Assembly: GCF_016811995.1 (NCBI RefSeq)
Contig: NZ_CP069159.1
Span: forward strand, 2,604,001 to 2,668,000
DNA length: 64,000 bases
Direction of reading: 5' to 3'
From: Citrobacter sp. R56
GTDB taxonomy: Bacteria; Pseudomonadota; Gammaproteobacteria; Enterobacterales; Enterobacteriaceae
Shown here: positions 10,742 to 18,017 of the stretch, piece by piece
How the letters are laid out: each line of letters begins with the position of its first letter
Numbering within the stretch: the first letter of the stretch is position 1
Translations under genes and position numbers: made by a program
Notes under the pieces: model-generated
What the model was told of the DNA's origin: nothing
Databases searched by the model: none
The model's input: the letters and a program-made list of their open reading frames with translations, nothing else

Positions 10742-10837
10742 CTTGTCCGATTTTAGCGATAATCTGTCATTTTAGCTTGATTCATCCAACCTGTAAAAAC
10801 GGTAAGGTAGCGCCTCGCCTGACACGATGAGAAGACA

Positions 10838-12025
10838 ATGACCCTTTCACCTGCATTACGCGGCAAAAATACCGGCTTACTGATTGCCGGTATCCTGATG
10901 ATTGCCACCACGCTGCGCGTTACCTTCACCGGTGCGGCGCCGCTGCTGGAGGCTATCCGTGCTGATTACGGACTGACGACGGCCCAAACCGGTCTCCTGA
11001 CCACTTTACCCTTGCTGGCCTTTGCGCTGGTTTCGCCGCTGGCGGCGCCGATCGCTCGCCGATATGGGATGGAGCGCAGCTTGTTTGCCGCCATGCTGCT
11101 GATCTGCCTCGGGATCGGCGTACGCTCACTCCCCTCACCCTGCTTTTTATATAGCGGAACGGCGATCATCGGTTGCGGTATCGCCCTCGGTAATGTGCTG
11201 TTGCCAGGGCTTATCAAGCGAGATTTCTCGCAGCATGTGGCAAAACTCACGGGCGCCTATTCACTCACGATGGGTGCTGCTGCCGCGCTCGGATCCGCAC
11301 TGGTTGTGCCGTTAGCGCTACACGGCTTTGGCTGGCGCGGGGCGCTATTCATGCTGATGGCCTTCCCGTTGCTGGCCTTTCTCATCTGGCTACCCCAGTG
11401 GCACAATACCGCCCAGGCCAGTCTGAGTACTTCCAGAGCTTTGCACACCCGCGGTATCTGGCGTTCTGCCCTTGCCTGGCAGGTCACACTGTTTCTGGGA
11501 ATTAACTCGCTGATTTATTACGTGATAATAGGCTGGCTACCCGCGATTTTGATAAGCCAGGGTTACAGCGAGTCGCAGGCAGGCTCCGTTCACGGTCTGT
11601 TGCAACTGGCGACCGCCGCACCAGGGCTCCTGATCCCCCTGATTCTGCACCGATTTAACGATCAACGCAGTATTGCCGCCGGGGTGTCGTTAATGTGCGC
11701 GATAGGTACCGCCGGAATCTGGCTAATGCCGGGACAAGCAGTGCTGTGGACGCTGCTGTACGGGTTTGGCTCCGGTGCAACGATGATCCTCGGGCTGACC
11801 TTTATCGGCCTGCGTGCCAGCTCTGCACACCAGGCTGCCGCGCTTTCGGGCATGGCGCAGTCGGTCGGTTACTTGCTCGCGGCGTGCGGTCCGCCGTTGA
11901 TGGGAAAAATTCACGACGCCCGCGGAGACTGGCACATTCCGCTGATGGTGGTGGCGGTGTTATCTCTGGTGATGGCTGTGTTCGGACTCTGCGCCGGGAG
12001 AAACCGGGAGATCGCCACACAATAA
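10838..12025 (+). CDS. nimT: MFS exporter NimT (2-nitroimidazole transporter, CynX family)
   Basis: 395 residues with about twelve hydrophobic segments and no signal peptide, closely resembling E. coli YeaN/NimT. The protein belongs to the cyanate-permease branch of the major facilitator superfamily; in E. coli it confers 2-nitroimidazole resistance by export. Start ATG at 10838 follows GAGAAG. It pairs with the divergent regulator nimR, and an intrinsic terminator follows at 12032. Confidence 0.92.
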   Translation: MTLSPALRGKNTGLLIAGILMIATTLRVTFTGAAPLLEAIRADYGLTTAQTGLLTTLPLLAFALVSPLAAPIARRYGMERSLFAAMLLICLGIGVRSLPSPCFLYSGTAIIGCGIALGNVLLPGLIKRDFSQHVAKLTGAYSLTMGAAAALGSALVVPLALHGFGWRGALFMLMAFPLLAFLIWLPQWHNTAQASLSTSRALHTRGIWRSALAWQVTLFLGINSLIYYVIIGWLPAILISQGYSESQAGSVHGLLQLATAAPGLLIPLILHRFNDQRSIAAGVSLMCAIGTAGIWLMPGQAVLWTLLYGFGSGATMILGLTFIGLRASSAHQAAALSGMAQSVGYLLAACGPPLMGKIHDARGDWHIPLMVVAVLSLVMAVFGLCAGRNREIATQ

Positions 12026-12031
12026 CGTTGC

Positions 12032-12060
12032 GGGCAGGTGTCATAACCTGCCCTTTTGTT
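12032..12060 (+). terminator. Intrinsic terminator after nimT
   Basis: GGGCAGGT (12032-12039) pairs with ACCTGCCC (12046-12053) around a 6-nt loop, followed by TTTTGTT. It overlaps the 3' end of the convergent amidotransferase gene by one base. Confidence 0.88.
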
Positions 12061-12767
12061 TAACCTCGTGCGACCCGCAGCATCGCCTGCACCAGCGGCA
12101 CCGGTTTGCCGGTCAGCGCACCGCGTTCATGTTGAAAGAGCGTGCCGACAAAAAACGGATGCGTCACCAGTTCAATCGCGCGAACCTCGCCTGCTTCATC
12201 CCAGCCGGTCACCCGCAGATCGCCACGTTCAAGTTCGGCGGTAAATTCTTCAGACACGCCGTAGTTGCAGTGATAGCCCTCAGAGATCACCGTCTGCCCA
12301 TACGCCTTAGCAATCAACGTATTCGCCCGCAGTTCGATAGCCTCGGTTTTTTCCACCAGGGAACAAGCCAATGGCGCAATCACCATGCGGCCTGAAGTGT
12401 CGGTCTCCGCGTGTGCGGCATCGCGCCAACCCACGACATTACGCGCATACTCCAGAATGGCATGCTGAAAGCCGCCACAGGTTCCGAGAAAAGGAATGCT
12501 ATTTTCCCGCGCATAGCGAATGGCGATCAGCGCGCCTTCCGTATTCTGATACGGACTGCCAGGCACCACCCAAATCGCATCGTAACCCACCAGATCTTCA
12601 GCGCTACCGATATCAGACGTCGTCAGCCAGTCGTAGTCGGCCATGAGCTCCAGCACAGCAGCGGCGTCATCAATCGCCAGGGGAATAGCCTGATGCGCCA
12701 CGATCTCTGGGTTGTAATCACCCACCAGCGCGATGCGTAGCGTATCTTTAACAGGGGAGAATTCCAT
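12060..12767 (-). CDS. CTP-synthase C-terminal-domain-like glutamine amidotransferase
   Basis: 235 residues forming only a class-I glutamine amidotransferase fold like the C-terminal domain of PyrG; no synthetase domain is attached. The nucleophile elbow GTCGGFQH places Cys at 97, and THPFFVGTLF (202-211) matches the CTP synthase segment before the second catalytic motif. There PyrG has F-H-P-E, whereas this protein reads F-Q-H-E (211-214), so the usual catalytic His is replaced by Gln and the next residue is His. It probably belongs to the group named 'CTP synthase C-terminal region-related (seleno)protein'. It is absent from this site in E. coli K-12. Start: ATG 12767 with AAGGA upstream; eight in-frame codons further up are discounted. 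Its substrate is unknown. Confidence 0.8.
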   Translation of the reverse strand: MEFSPVKDTLRIALVGDYNPEIVAHQAIPLAIDDAAAVLELMADYDWLTTSDIGSAEDLVGYDAIWVVPGSPYQNTEGALIAIRYARENSIPFLGTCGGFQHAILEYARNVVGWRDAAHAETDTSGRMVIAPLACSLVEKTEAIELRANTLIAKAYGQTVISEGYHCNYGVSEEFTAELERGDLRVTGWDEAGEVRAIELVTHPFFVGTLFQHERGALTGKPVPLVQAMLRVARG

Positions 12768-12965
12768 GAGGAGTTCCTTATGCCAGTACAATGAGGGACA
12801 ACATAAGGAATCTCAAACTACCGATCTTTTGCGGTTATCACAATCCCTTAATTTAGGGGGCGTCATCGTCAGGTGCTATAGTGTTCGCGATGGCGTCAGT
12901 CTGGCATACCCTGTTTTATGGCAATCATAGGGATCGGTTAACCCCCGAATTGATAAGAGGGAAAC

Positions 12966-13313
12966 ATGAAAATTCAGTGCAAACGCGTTTATGACCCGGC
13001 AGATCAAAACGATGGATATCGTGTGCTTATCGACAGGTTATGGCCACGCGGGATCAAAAAAACGGATCTAGCGTGTGATGAGTGGGATAAAGCCCTGACG
13101 CCATCGACCGAATTGCGTAAAGCCTTTCACTCTGAAGCGATAGATTTCGCACACTTTTCAGAACAGTACCGCGCAGAGCTGGCGCAACATACGCAGGAAG
13201 GCCAACGGCTGGCGGACATTGCCCGCCAGCAAACGCTAACGCTGCTGTATTCAGCAAAAAACACCGGGCAAAACCATGCTCTCGTGTTAGCCGAGTGGTT
13301 ACGCGGTTTTTAA
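12966..13313 (+). CDS. yeaO: YeaO, DUF488 protein
   Basis: 115 residues, same length as E. coli YeaO, with the DUF488 hallmarks YRVLIDRLWPRG near the N-terminus and LLYSAKNTGQNHALVLAEWL at the end. The function of the family is unknown. The gene diverges from the amidotransferase gene; in the 198-bp gap I see a possible -10 (TATAGT near 12877) on the yeaO side. The start follows GAGGG. It converges on yoaF with only five bases between the stops. Confidence 0.92.
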   Translation: MKIQCKRVYDPADQNDGYRVLIDRLWPRGIKKTDLACDEWDKALTPSTELRKAFHSEAIDFAHFSEQYRAELAQHTQEGQRLADIARQQTLTLLYSAKNTGQNHALVLAEWLRGF

Positions 13314-13318
13314 TTCAC

Positions 13319-13570
13319 TCATTTGTTGGCCGGATGATCTCTGCGCCAGAGCGCCCACTCATCGATGACTTCCCCGCCAGGCAGTTTGCAGTCTGCACGT
13401 GCGCCTTGTGGGGTCTGAACCGGCACGAGCGTTCCGCCTTTTTGTTCACAATAGACCGCCGCAGGATTCGCCATACCGACCTGAGGGGGTTTAGGGGCAT
13501 CAGGCAGTGTTGAAGATGAGCATGCAGCCAGTCCCAGAACACAAGGCAGCACAGCAAGAACGAATTTCAT
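13319..13570 (-). CDS. yoaF: Small DUF333 lipoprotein YoaF
   Basis: 83 residues from the ATG at 13570 (GGGAGA upstream). A lipoprotein signal ends in the lipobox L-A-A-C, and the mature part carries the DUF333 signature NPAAVYCEQKGG...CKLPGGEVIDEWALWR, with two conserved cysteines. It should be anchored in the envelope; the role is unknown. A 41-codon upstream extension has no plausible start signal and would destroy the signal peptide. Confidence 0.92.
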   Translation of the reverse strand: MKFVLAVLPCVLGLAACSSSTLPDAPKPPQVGMANPAAVYCEQKGGTLVPVQTPQGARADCKLPGGEVIDEWALWRRDHPANK

Positions 13571-13768
13571 AGAATCTCCCATTAACGCAATATCCGGACA
13601 GGGTAACCCGTCTGATAAGGCATCTCCATGTTTTATTTGCGCCTTTTCCCTGTGACTCACTTTCTGGCAGAACAGATACATTTCATTTGTCAAAGTGATA
13701 CTCTACCTGCCCAGCAAAGCAGAAATTTTCAGCACACTGTGCTACCAATCAGGGAGAACCTTCGCGTC

Positions 13769-14782
13769 ATGCCAGATATGATCCTCGCCCGCGTCTCGCA
13801 ATCACTCGCCACCGAACAGTCTCTGGAAAGCCTGGTTCGGCAACTTCTGGAGATGCTGGAGATGGTGACCGAGATGGAATCAACCTATCTGACGAAGGTC
13901 GATCTCGACGCCCGTTTGCAACACATCTTGTATGCCCGTAACAGCAAGCAGATGCACATTCCTGAAGGATTGTCCGTGCCCTGGGATGAAACGTTATGTA
14001 AACGCGCAATCGACGATAACTGTTTTTACAGTGATAACGTCCCGGAGCGCTGGCCGGATTGCACCGCCGCCCAGGCGCTGGAAATCACCACATTTTTAAG
14101 CACGCCGGTTCATCTTCCGGACGGCACGTTTTACGGTACGCTGTGCGCCACCAGTAAGCAGCAACATAAATTGAGTCACCGTGGAGAACAGGTATTGCAT
14201 CTGTTTGCCGGACTCATTGCCCAGTATATTCAGAAAGAGTCACTGGTTTCTCAACTGCAATCGGCCAATGCGGCGCTTATCGCGTACTCGTATACTGATG
14301 CACTTACCCGCTTACCAAACCGACGGGCCATTTTTGAGAATATGGACACCCTTTTCTCACTGGCCAGCCATCTGAATCGCAACGTCATTGTGGCGTATAT
14401 CGATCTGGATCATTTTAAACAGATCAACGATCGCTATGGGCACGAAGCCGGCGACCAGTTTCTGATCCAGGTCGGTCAGCGCCTGACCGACTGGCGCAGT
14501 GAACACGATATTATTGGCCGCTTAGGCGGCGATGAGTTTCTGGCCGTGTGTCTTGCCGATGAAAATGACCTCAGTCTGCAAACGTTAAAAGACCGGCTAC
14601 AGCAGCAGATTCGTGGGGAGTACCAGGTCGAGGGCGAGGTTCTGTTTTACCCTGGCGCCAGCCTCGGCGTTATTGAAATCAATCCTCGTGAGACGGACAT
14701 TGACAGTGCTCTTCGCGCTGCGGATAGCGCTATGTATCAGGATAAAAAGCGCAAAGATAAAACACCTTTTGTCACGCATTGA
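13769..14782 (+). CDS. dgcP: Cytoplasmic diguanylate cyclase DgcP (YeaP)
   Basis: 337 residues: an N-terminal GAF domain (about 20-155), a short coiled linker and a GGDEF domain (about 170-330) with GGDEF at 253-257. No membrane segment. The position of the I-site reads S-E-H-D, lacking the Arg of RxxD, so the enzyme is probably not feedback inhibited, unlike dgcJ and the cdgI-like gene here. In E. coli DgcP localises to cell poles. The frame is open 47 codons upstream, overlapping yoaF, but AGGGAGAA precedes the ATG at 13769 and the sequence then follows E. coli DgcP. Confidence 0.93.
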   Translation: MPDMILARVSQSLATEQSLESLVRQLLEMLEMVTEMESTYLTKVDLDARLQHILYARNSKQMHIPEGLSVPWDETLCKRAIDDNCFYSDNVPERWPDCTAAQALEITTFLSTPVHLPDGTFYGTLCATSKQQHKLSHRGEQVLHLFAGLIAQYIQKESLVSQLQSANAALIAYSYTDALTRLPNRRAIFENMDTLFSLASHLNRNVIVAYIDLDHFKQINDRYGHEAGDQFLIQVGQRLTDWRSEHDIIGRLGGDEFLAVCLADENDLSLQTLKDRLQQQIRGEYQVEGEVLFYPGASLGVIEINPRETDIDSALRAADSAMYQDKKRKDKTPFVTH

Positions 14783-14829
14783 GCCCTGCTATTCTGGCGC
14801 GTCATCAAATAACACAATCAGGTGGTAGC

Positions 14830-14928
14830 ATGAGATTGGGTATTGTTTTTCCTGTCGTCATTTTTATTACAGCGGTTATTTTCTTAGCGTGGTTTTGTAT
14901 TGGTGGTTACGCAACCCCCGGAGCATAA
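14830..14928 (+). CDS. yoaK: Small membrane protein YoaK
   Basis: A 32-residue frame (MRLGIVFPVV...GGYATPGA), virtually the same as E. coli YoaK. One transmembrane helix covers residues about 4-26. It begins 48 bp after dgcP, with AGGTGG before the ATG, and is followed two bases later by yoaJ, so the three may be co-transcribed. Function unknown. Confidence 0.92.
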   Translation: MRLGIVFPVVIFITAVIFLAWFCIGGYATPGA

Positions 14929-14930
14929 CG

Positions 14931-15005
14931 GTGAAAAAAACAACGCTTATCATGATCGGCGTGGCCATTATTGCGCTAATAGGAACGGCGCTGGGTTGGT
15001 GGTAA
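14931..15005 (+). CDS. yoaJ: Small membrane protein YoaJ
   Basis: A 24-residue frame starting with GTG: MKKTTLIMIG...LGWW, closely matching the 24-residue E. coli YoaJ. A positively charged N-terminus precedes a single hydrophobic helix ending in two tryptophans. The start lies two bases after the yoaK stop, within reach of the sequence CCCGGAG for translational coupling. Function unknown. Confidence 0.9.
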   Translation: MKKTTLIMIGVAIIALIGTALGWW

Positions 15006-15025
15006 CGGCGGTCATTTAAAATAAT

Positions 15026-15050
15026 AAAGGCCACCGTCGGTAGCCTTTTT
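15026..15050. terminator. Bidirectional terminator between yoaJ and yeaQ
   Basis: AAAGGC-C-ACC pairs with GGT-A-GCCTTT around GTC, and T tracts are present on both strands. It can end the yoaKJ transcript and the yeaQ transcript. Confidence 0.78.
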
Positions 15051-15069
15051 ATCTTGCGATATTCTTCGT

Positions 15070-15318
15070 TTAGCTTTTGATTTTTCTGTAGATAAACAGA
15101 ACAACAATGGCACCAATAACGGCGACGGCAAAACTGCCAAAGTTGAAACCGTCAACTTTGCCAAATCCGAGAAGTGTGCTGATCCATCCCCCAACCACGG
15201 CACCGACGACCCCGAGAATGATCGTCATAAAGAAACCACCGCCATCCTTACCAGGCATAATCCACTTCGCCAGAATACCTGCAATAAGCCCAAAGATAAT
15301 CCATGAAATAATGCCCAT
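15070..15318 (-). CDS. yeaQ: GlsB/YeaQ/YmgE-family membrane protein YeaQ
   Basis: 82 residues, three hydrophobic segments, with the family signature IMPGKDGGGFFMTIILGVVG. The family carries the name 'transglycosylase-associated' but has no proven enzyme activity; several members respond to envelope or osmotic stress. A paralog, ymgE, is encoded at 31.8 kb. Start at 15318 is preceded by GAGGAAAG. Confidence 0.92.
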   Translation of the reverse strand: MGIISWIIFGLIAGILAKWIMPGKDGGGFFMTIILGVVGAVVGGWISTLLGFGKVDGFNFGSFAVAVIGAIVVLFIYRKIKS

Positions 15319-15470
15319 TCTTTCCTCACTTATGTTTTTACGTCAGCGATTAATTCGCTGCTAAAAAGAATAGCACATGGACAGAAAATTGAAATTTGTG
15401 ATCAGCATCACCTTTCAGTATTTCACGTTCTTCCGTTATTCGATCAAATAAACACGCATAAAAGACAGGG

Positions 15471-15503
15471 TTGAAATGTTAGATGATAAAGATTATCTTT
15501 CTC
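15471..15503 (+). promoter_or_regulatory. Fur-controlled promoter of the RyhB-type sRNA
   Basis: A -35 TTGAAA (15471-15476) and -10 TATCTT (15494-15499) are separated by 17 bases. A Fur box, GATAAAGATTATCTTTCTC (15485-15503), covers the -10 and matches the 19-bp consensus GATAATGATAATCATTATC at about 15 positions. Iron-loaded Fur would block transcription. Confidence 0.85.
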
Positions 15504-15506
15504 ATT

Positions 15507-15604
15507 ACCAAATAGTTGAGTAAATAACTCGGGTATTTGGTACGACATTGCTCACATTGCTTCCAGTATGTTTTGCCCGCCTCAATGAGTGCGGGCTTTT
15601 TTTT
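15507..15604 (+). ncRNA. RyhB-type iron-stress small RNA (RyhB-2/RfrB/IsrE class)
   Basis: No reading frame is present, but the segment 15542-15569 is identical, as I recall it, to the conserved core of RyhB that pairs with target mRNAs (begins ACGACATTGCTCACATTGC, ends CAGTAT). Upstream, ACCAAATA (15507-15514) pairs with TATTTGGT (15534-15541), making a 5' stem. Downstream, GCCCGC (15575-15580) and GCGGGC (15591-15596) plus eight T's form the terminator. The length is about 98 nt. RyhB down-regulates iron-using proteins with Hfq when iron is scarce. Classic ryhB lies elsewhere in E. coli (near yhhX); the copy beside yeaQ corresponds to Salmonella RyhB-2 (RfrB). The 5' end is inferred from the promoter. 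Confidence 0.9.
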
Positions 15605-15617
15605 GACATCTGCCCGT

Positions 15618-15707
15618 CATTTCTGTCGATCCGTCTGTCATTTCTCGCCCACCTTCTCAGCAAAGCCCCGCCGTCTCTGGTTTTCTGCTTTTGGCACAAT
15701 TTATGCT
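15618..15707 (+). promoter_or_regulatory. Sigma-54 promoter and putative FhlA half-sites of the fdhF paralog
   Basis: TGGCAC (15692-15697), five bases, then ATGCT (15703-15707): the -24 element is perfect and the -12 element differs at one base, with exact sigma-54 spacing. Two CATTTC motifs (15618 and 15639) are 21 bp apart, two helical turns, upstream of it. CATTTC is the half-site of the FhlA-binding sequence recalled from E. coli formate-regulon promoters. This suggests formate-inducible control by FhlA and RpoN. Confidence 0.72.
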
Positions 15708-15808
15708 TAGCTTCCCCTGTCGCTACGACAAAACGAAGTCCATCGCCTGTAATGCGCTGACTTCTTCTTCAATTCGCGCTATTTCAGCATTTAACAGGTC
15801 TGTTATTG

Positions 15809-17956
15809 ATGAAAAAAATCACCAGTGTGTGCCCTTATTGCGGGGCCGGGTGCAAGCTCACGCTTGTTGTTGAAAATAACAAAATCATCCGCGCCGAAGG
15901 TGCAGAAGGTGTAACGAATCAGAATCAGCTATGCCTGAAGGGATTTTACGGTTGGGATTTTCTTAACGACACACGTCTTCTGACGCCGCGTCTGACCCGC
16001 CCAATGATTCGCTATGAAAAAGGCGGCAAACTCACCCCTGTGAGTTGGGATGAAGCCATCCGCTATACCGCAACGCGTTTGTCAGAAATTAAAGCGGCCT
16101 TCGGCCCTCGCGCCATCATGACCACCGGTTCTTCCCGCGGGACAGGGAATGAGACGAACTACGTCATGCAGAAATTTGCCCGCGCCGTGCTGAATACCAA
16201 CAATGTCGATTGCTGCGCTCGCGTGTGCCATGGCCCTTCCGTTGCTGGTTTGCAGGAGACGCTGGGCAACGGCGCAATGAGCAACGCGATTAGCGATATT
16301 GAAAACTCCAAATGCCTGCTCATTTTTGGCTACAACTGCGCCGACTCCCACCCAATCGTGGCGCGCCGGGTTATTAAAGCGCGTCAGAACGGCGCCAAAA
16401 TTATCGTGTGCGATCCAAGACGCATTGAAACGGCCCGTATCGCCGATCAGCATCTGCAGTTAAATAACGGCTGCAACATGGCGCTGGTCAACGCCTTTGG
16501 CTATGTCCTGATTGATGAGCAGCTTTATGATCGGGAGTATGTGTTAAAACACACCGAAGGGTTCGAGGATTACTGGCAAACCGTGAAGGATTTTTCGCCA
16601 GAATCCGTCGAACACTTAACCGGCGTCCCTGCACAACAAGTACGTCAGGCGATGCGGACTTTCGCCGCCGCCCCTTCTGCGACGGTGATGTGGGGCATGG
16701 GCGTAACGCAGTTTGGTCAGGCCGTTGACGTCGTTCGCGGTCTGTCGAGCCTGGCCTTGCTGACCGGAAATCTGGGGCGTCCTCATGTCGGCGTCGGGCC
16801 GGTTCGCGGTCAGAATAACGTGCAAGGGGCGTGCGATATGGGCGTGTTGCCCAATCAATTCCCCGGTTATCAGGACGTGACGGATCCCGCAGTCAGAGAG
16901 AAATTTGCGCGCGCCTGGGGCATTGATGCCGCGCTGATGGACGATAAAGTCGGCACCCGTATCACTGAGGTGCCTCATCTGGCGCTCGAAGGTAAAGTCA
17001 AAGCTTACTACATCATGGGGGAAGACCCGCTGCAAACAGAGGCCGACCTGGGGCTGGTACGTTCAGGCTTCGACGCGCTGGATTTTGTCGTGGTGCAGGA
17101 TATCTTCATGACCAAAACAGCGGAAGCGGCGGATGTGATTCTGCCCGCCACCTCGTGGGGTGAACACGGAGGTGTCTTTACCTGCGCCGATCGTGGTTTC
17201 CAGCGTTTTGAAAAAGCCATTGAGCCGACTGGCGATGTGAAGCGTGACTGGGAGATAATCAGCCTGCTCGCCACCGCAATGGGCTACCCCATGAAGTATG
17301 AAAATAATCAGCAAATCTGGGATGAGATGCGCGAGTTATGCCCGCTATTCTACGGTGTGACGTACGAAAAAATGGGCGATATGGGGCATATTCAGTGGCC
17401 GTGTCCTGACCTTGATCACCCCGGCACCCCGTATCTTTATCTGCACAGCAAATTTGATACGCCCAGCGGGAAAGGCAAGCTGTTTGCCGCCCCGTGGCGC
17501 GCGCCTGCTGAGGTGCCGGATGAGGATTTCCCGATGGTGCTGTGCACCGTGCGTGAGGTCGGGCACTACTCCTGCCGCTCCATGACCGGTAACTGCGCGG
17601 CGTTACAGACGCTGGCTGATGAGCCGGGGAATGTGCAAATCAACGGACTTGATGCGGAAAAACTGGGGATTCGCCATCGCGATCTGGTCTGGGTCAGTTC
17701 TCGTCGCGGCAAGGTGATCAGCCGTGCCGACGTCTCCGACCGTATTAACCGTGGCGCAGTCTACATGACGTATCAATGGTGGATTGGCGCCTGTAATGAA
17801 CTGACTCAGGATAACCTTGATCCCATCTCAAAAACGCCTGAAACAAAGTACTGCGCCGTGAAAATTGAGCCGATTGCCGATCAGCGCTGGGCAGAAAACT
17901 ATGCTGTAGACACTTACACGGCAATGAAATCGCGTCTCTGTGAGGCCATCGCGTAA
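15809..17956 (+). CDS. Formate dehydrogenase-H-like molybdoenzyme with Cys in place of selenocysteine
   Basis: 715 residues, exactly the length of E. coli FdhF and similar throughout. The [4Fe-4S] ligands are C8, C11, C15 and C42, followed by K44. Codon 140, TGA (selenocysteine) in E. coli fdhF, is TGC here, inside CCARVCHGPS; the adjacent catalytic H141 is kept. So this is a selenium-independent FDH-H paralog that should bind Mo-bis-MGD, oxidise formate and act in the cytosol, possibly with hydrogenase partners encoded elsewhere. No electron-transfer subunit lies next to it. A TTG one codon upstream is discounted in favour of the ATG at 15809. A sigma-54 promoter lies at 15692. It is inserted between yeaQ and yoaG relative to E. 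coli K-12. Confidence 0.9.
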   Translation: MKKITSVCPYCGAGCKLTLVVENNKIIRAEGAEGVTNQNQLCLKGFYGWDFLNDTRLLTPRLTRPMIRYEKGGKLTPVSWDEAIRYTATRLSEIKAAFGPRAIMTTGSSRGTGNETNYVMQKFARAVLNTNNVDCCARVCHGPSVAGLQETLGNGAMSNAISDIENSKCLLIFGYNCADSHPIVARRVIKARQNGAKIIVCDPRRIETARIADQHLQLNNGCNMALVNAFGYVLIDEQLYDREYVLKHTEGFEDYWQTVKDFSPESVEHLTGVPAQQVRQAMRTFAAAPSATVMWGMGVTQFGQAVDVVRGLSSLALLTGNLGRPHVGVGPVRGQNNVQGACDMGVLPNQFPGYQDVTDPAVREKFARAWGIDAALMDDKVGTRITEVPHLALEGKVKAYYIMGEDPLQTEADLGLVRSGFDALDFVVVQDIFMTKTAEAADVILPATSWGEHGGVFTCADRGFQRFEKAIEPTGDVKRDWEIISLLATAMGYPMKYENNQQIWDEMRELCPLFYGVTYEKMGDMGHIQWPCPDLDHPGTPYLYLHSKFDTPSGKGKLFAAPWRAPAEVPDEDFPMVLCTVREVGHYSCRSMTGNCAALQTLADEPGNVQINGLDAEKLGIRHRDLVWVSSRRGKVISRADVSDRINRGAVYMTYQWWIGACNELTQDNLDPISKTPETKYCAVKIEPIADQRWAENYAVDTYTAMKSRLCEAIA

Positions 17957-17967
17957 GCGTCATTATC

Positions 17968-17998
17968 TCGCCTGGGTCCGTATTTGCGGACTCAGGCT
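17968..17998 (+). terminator. Hairpin after the fdhF paralog
   Basis: GCCTG-G-GTCCG and CGGAC-T-CAGGC form an 11-position stem with one mismatch, starting about 12 bases after the stop. There is no T tract, so termination is only possible. Confidence 0.4.
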
Positions 17999-18017
17999 AC
18001 CTGTATCGGCTAACCCA

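Noticed and set aside
16226-16228. Possible selenocysteine codon and SECIS element in the fdhF paralog
   Set aside because: The codon is TGC, not TGA, so no recoding is needed.
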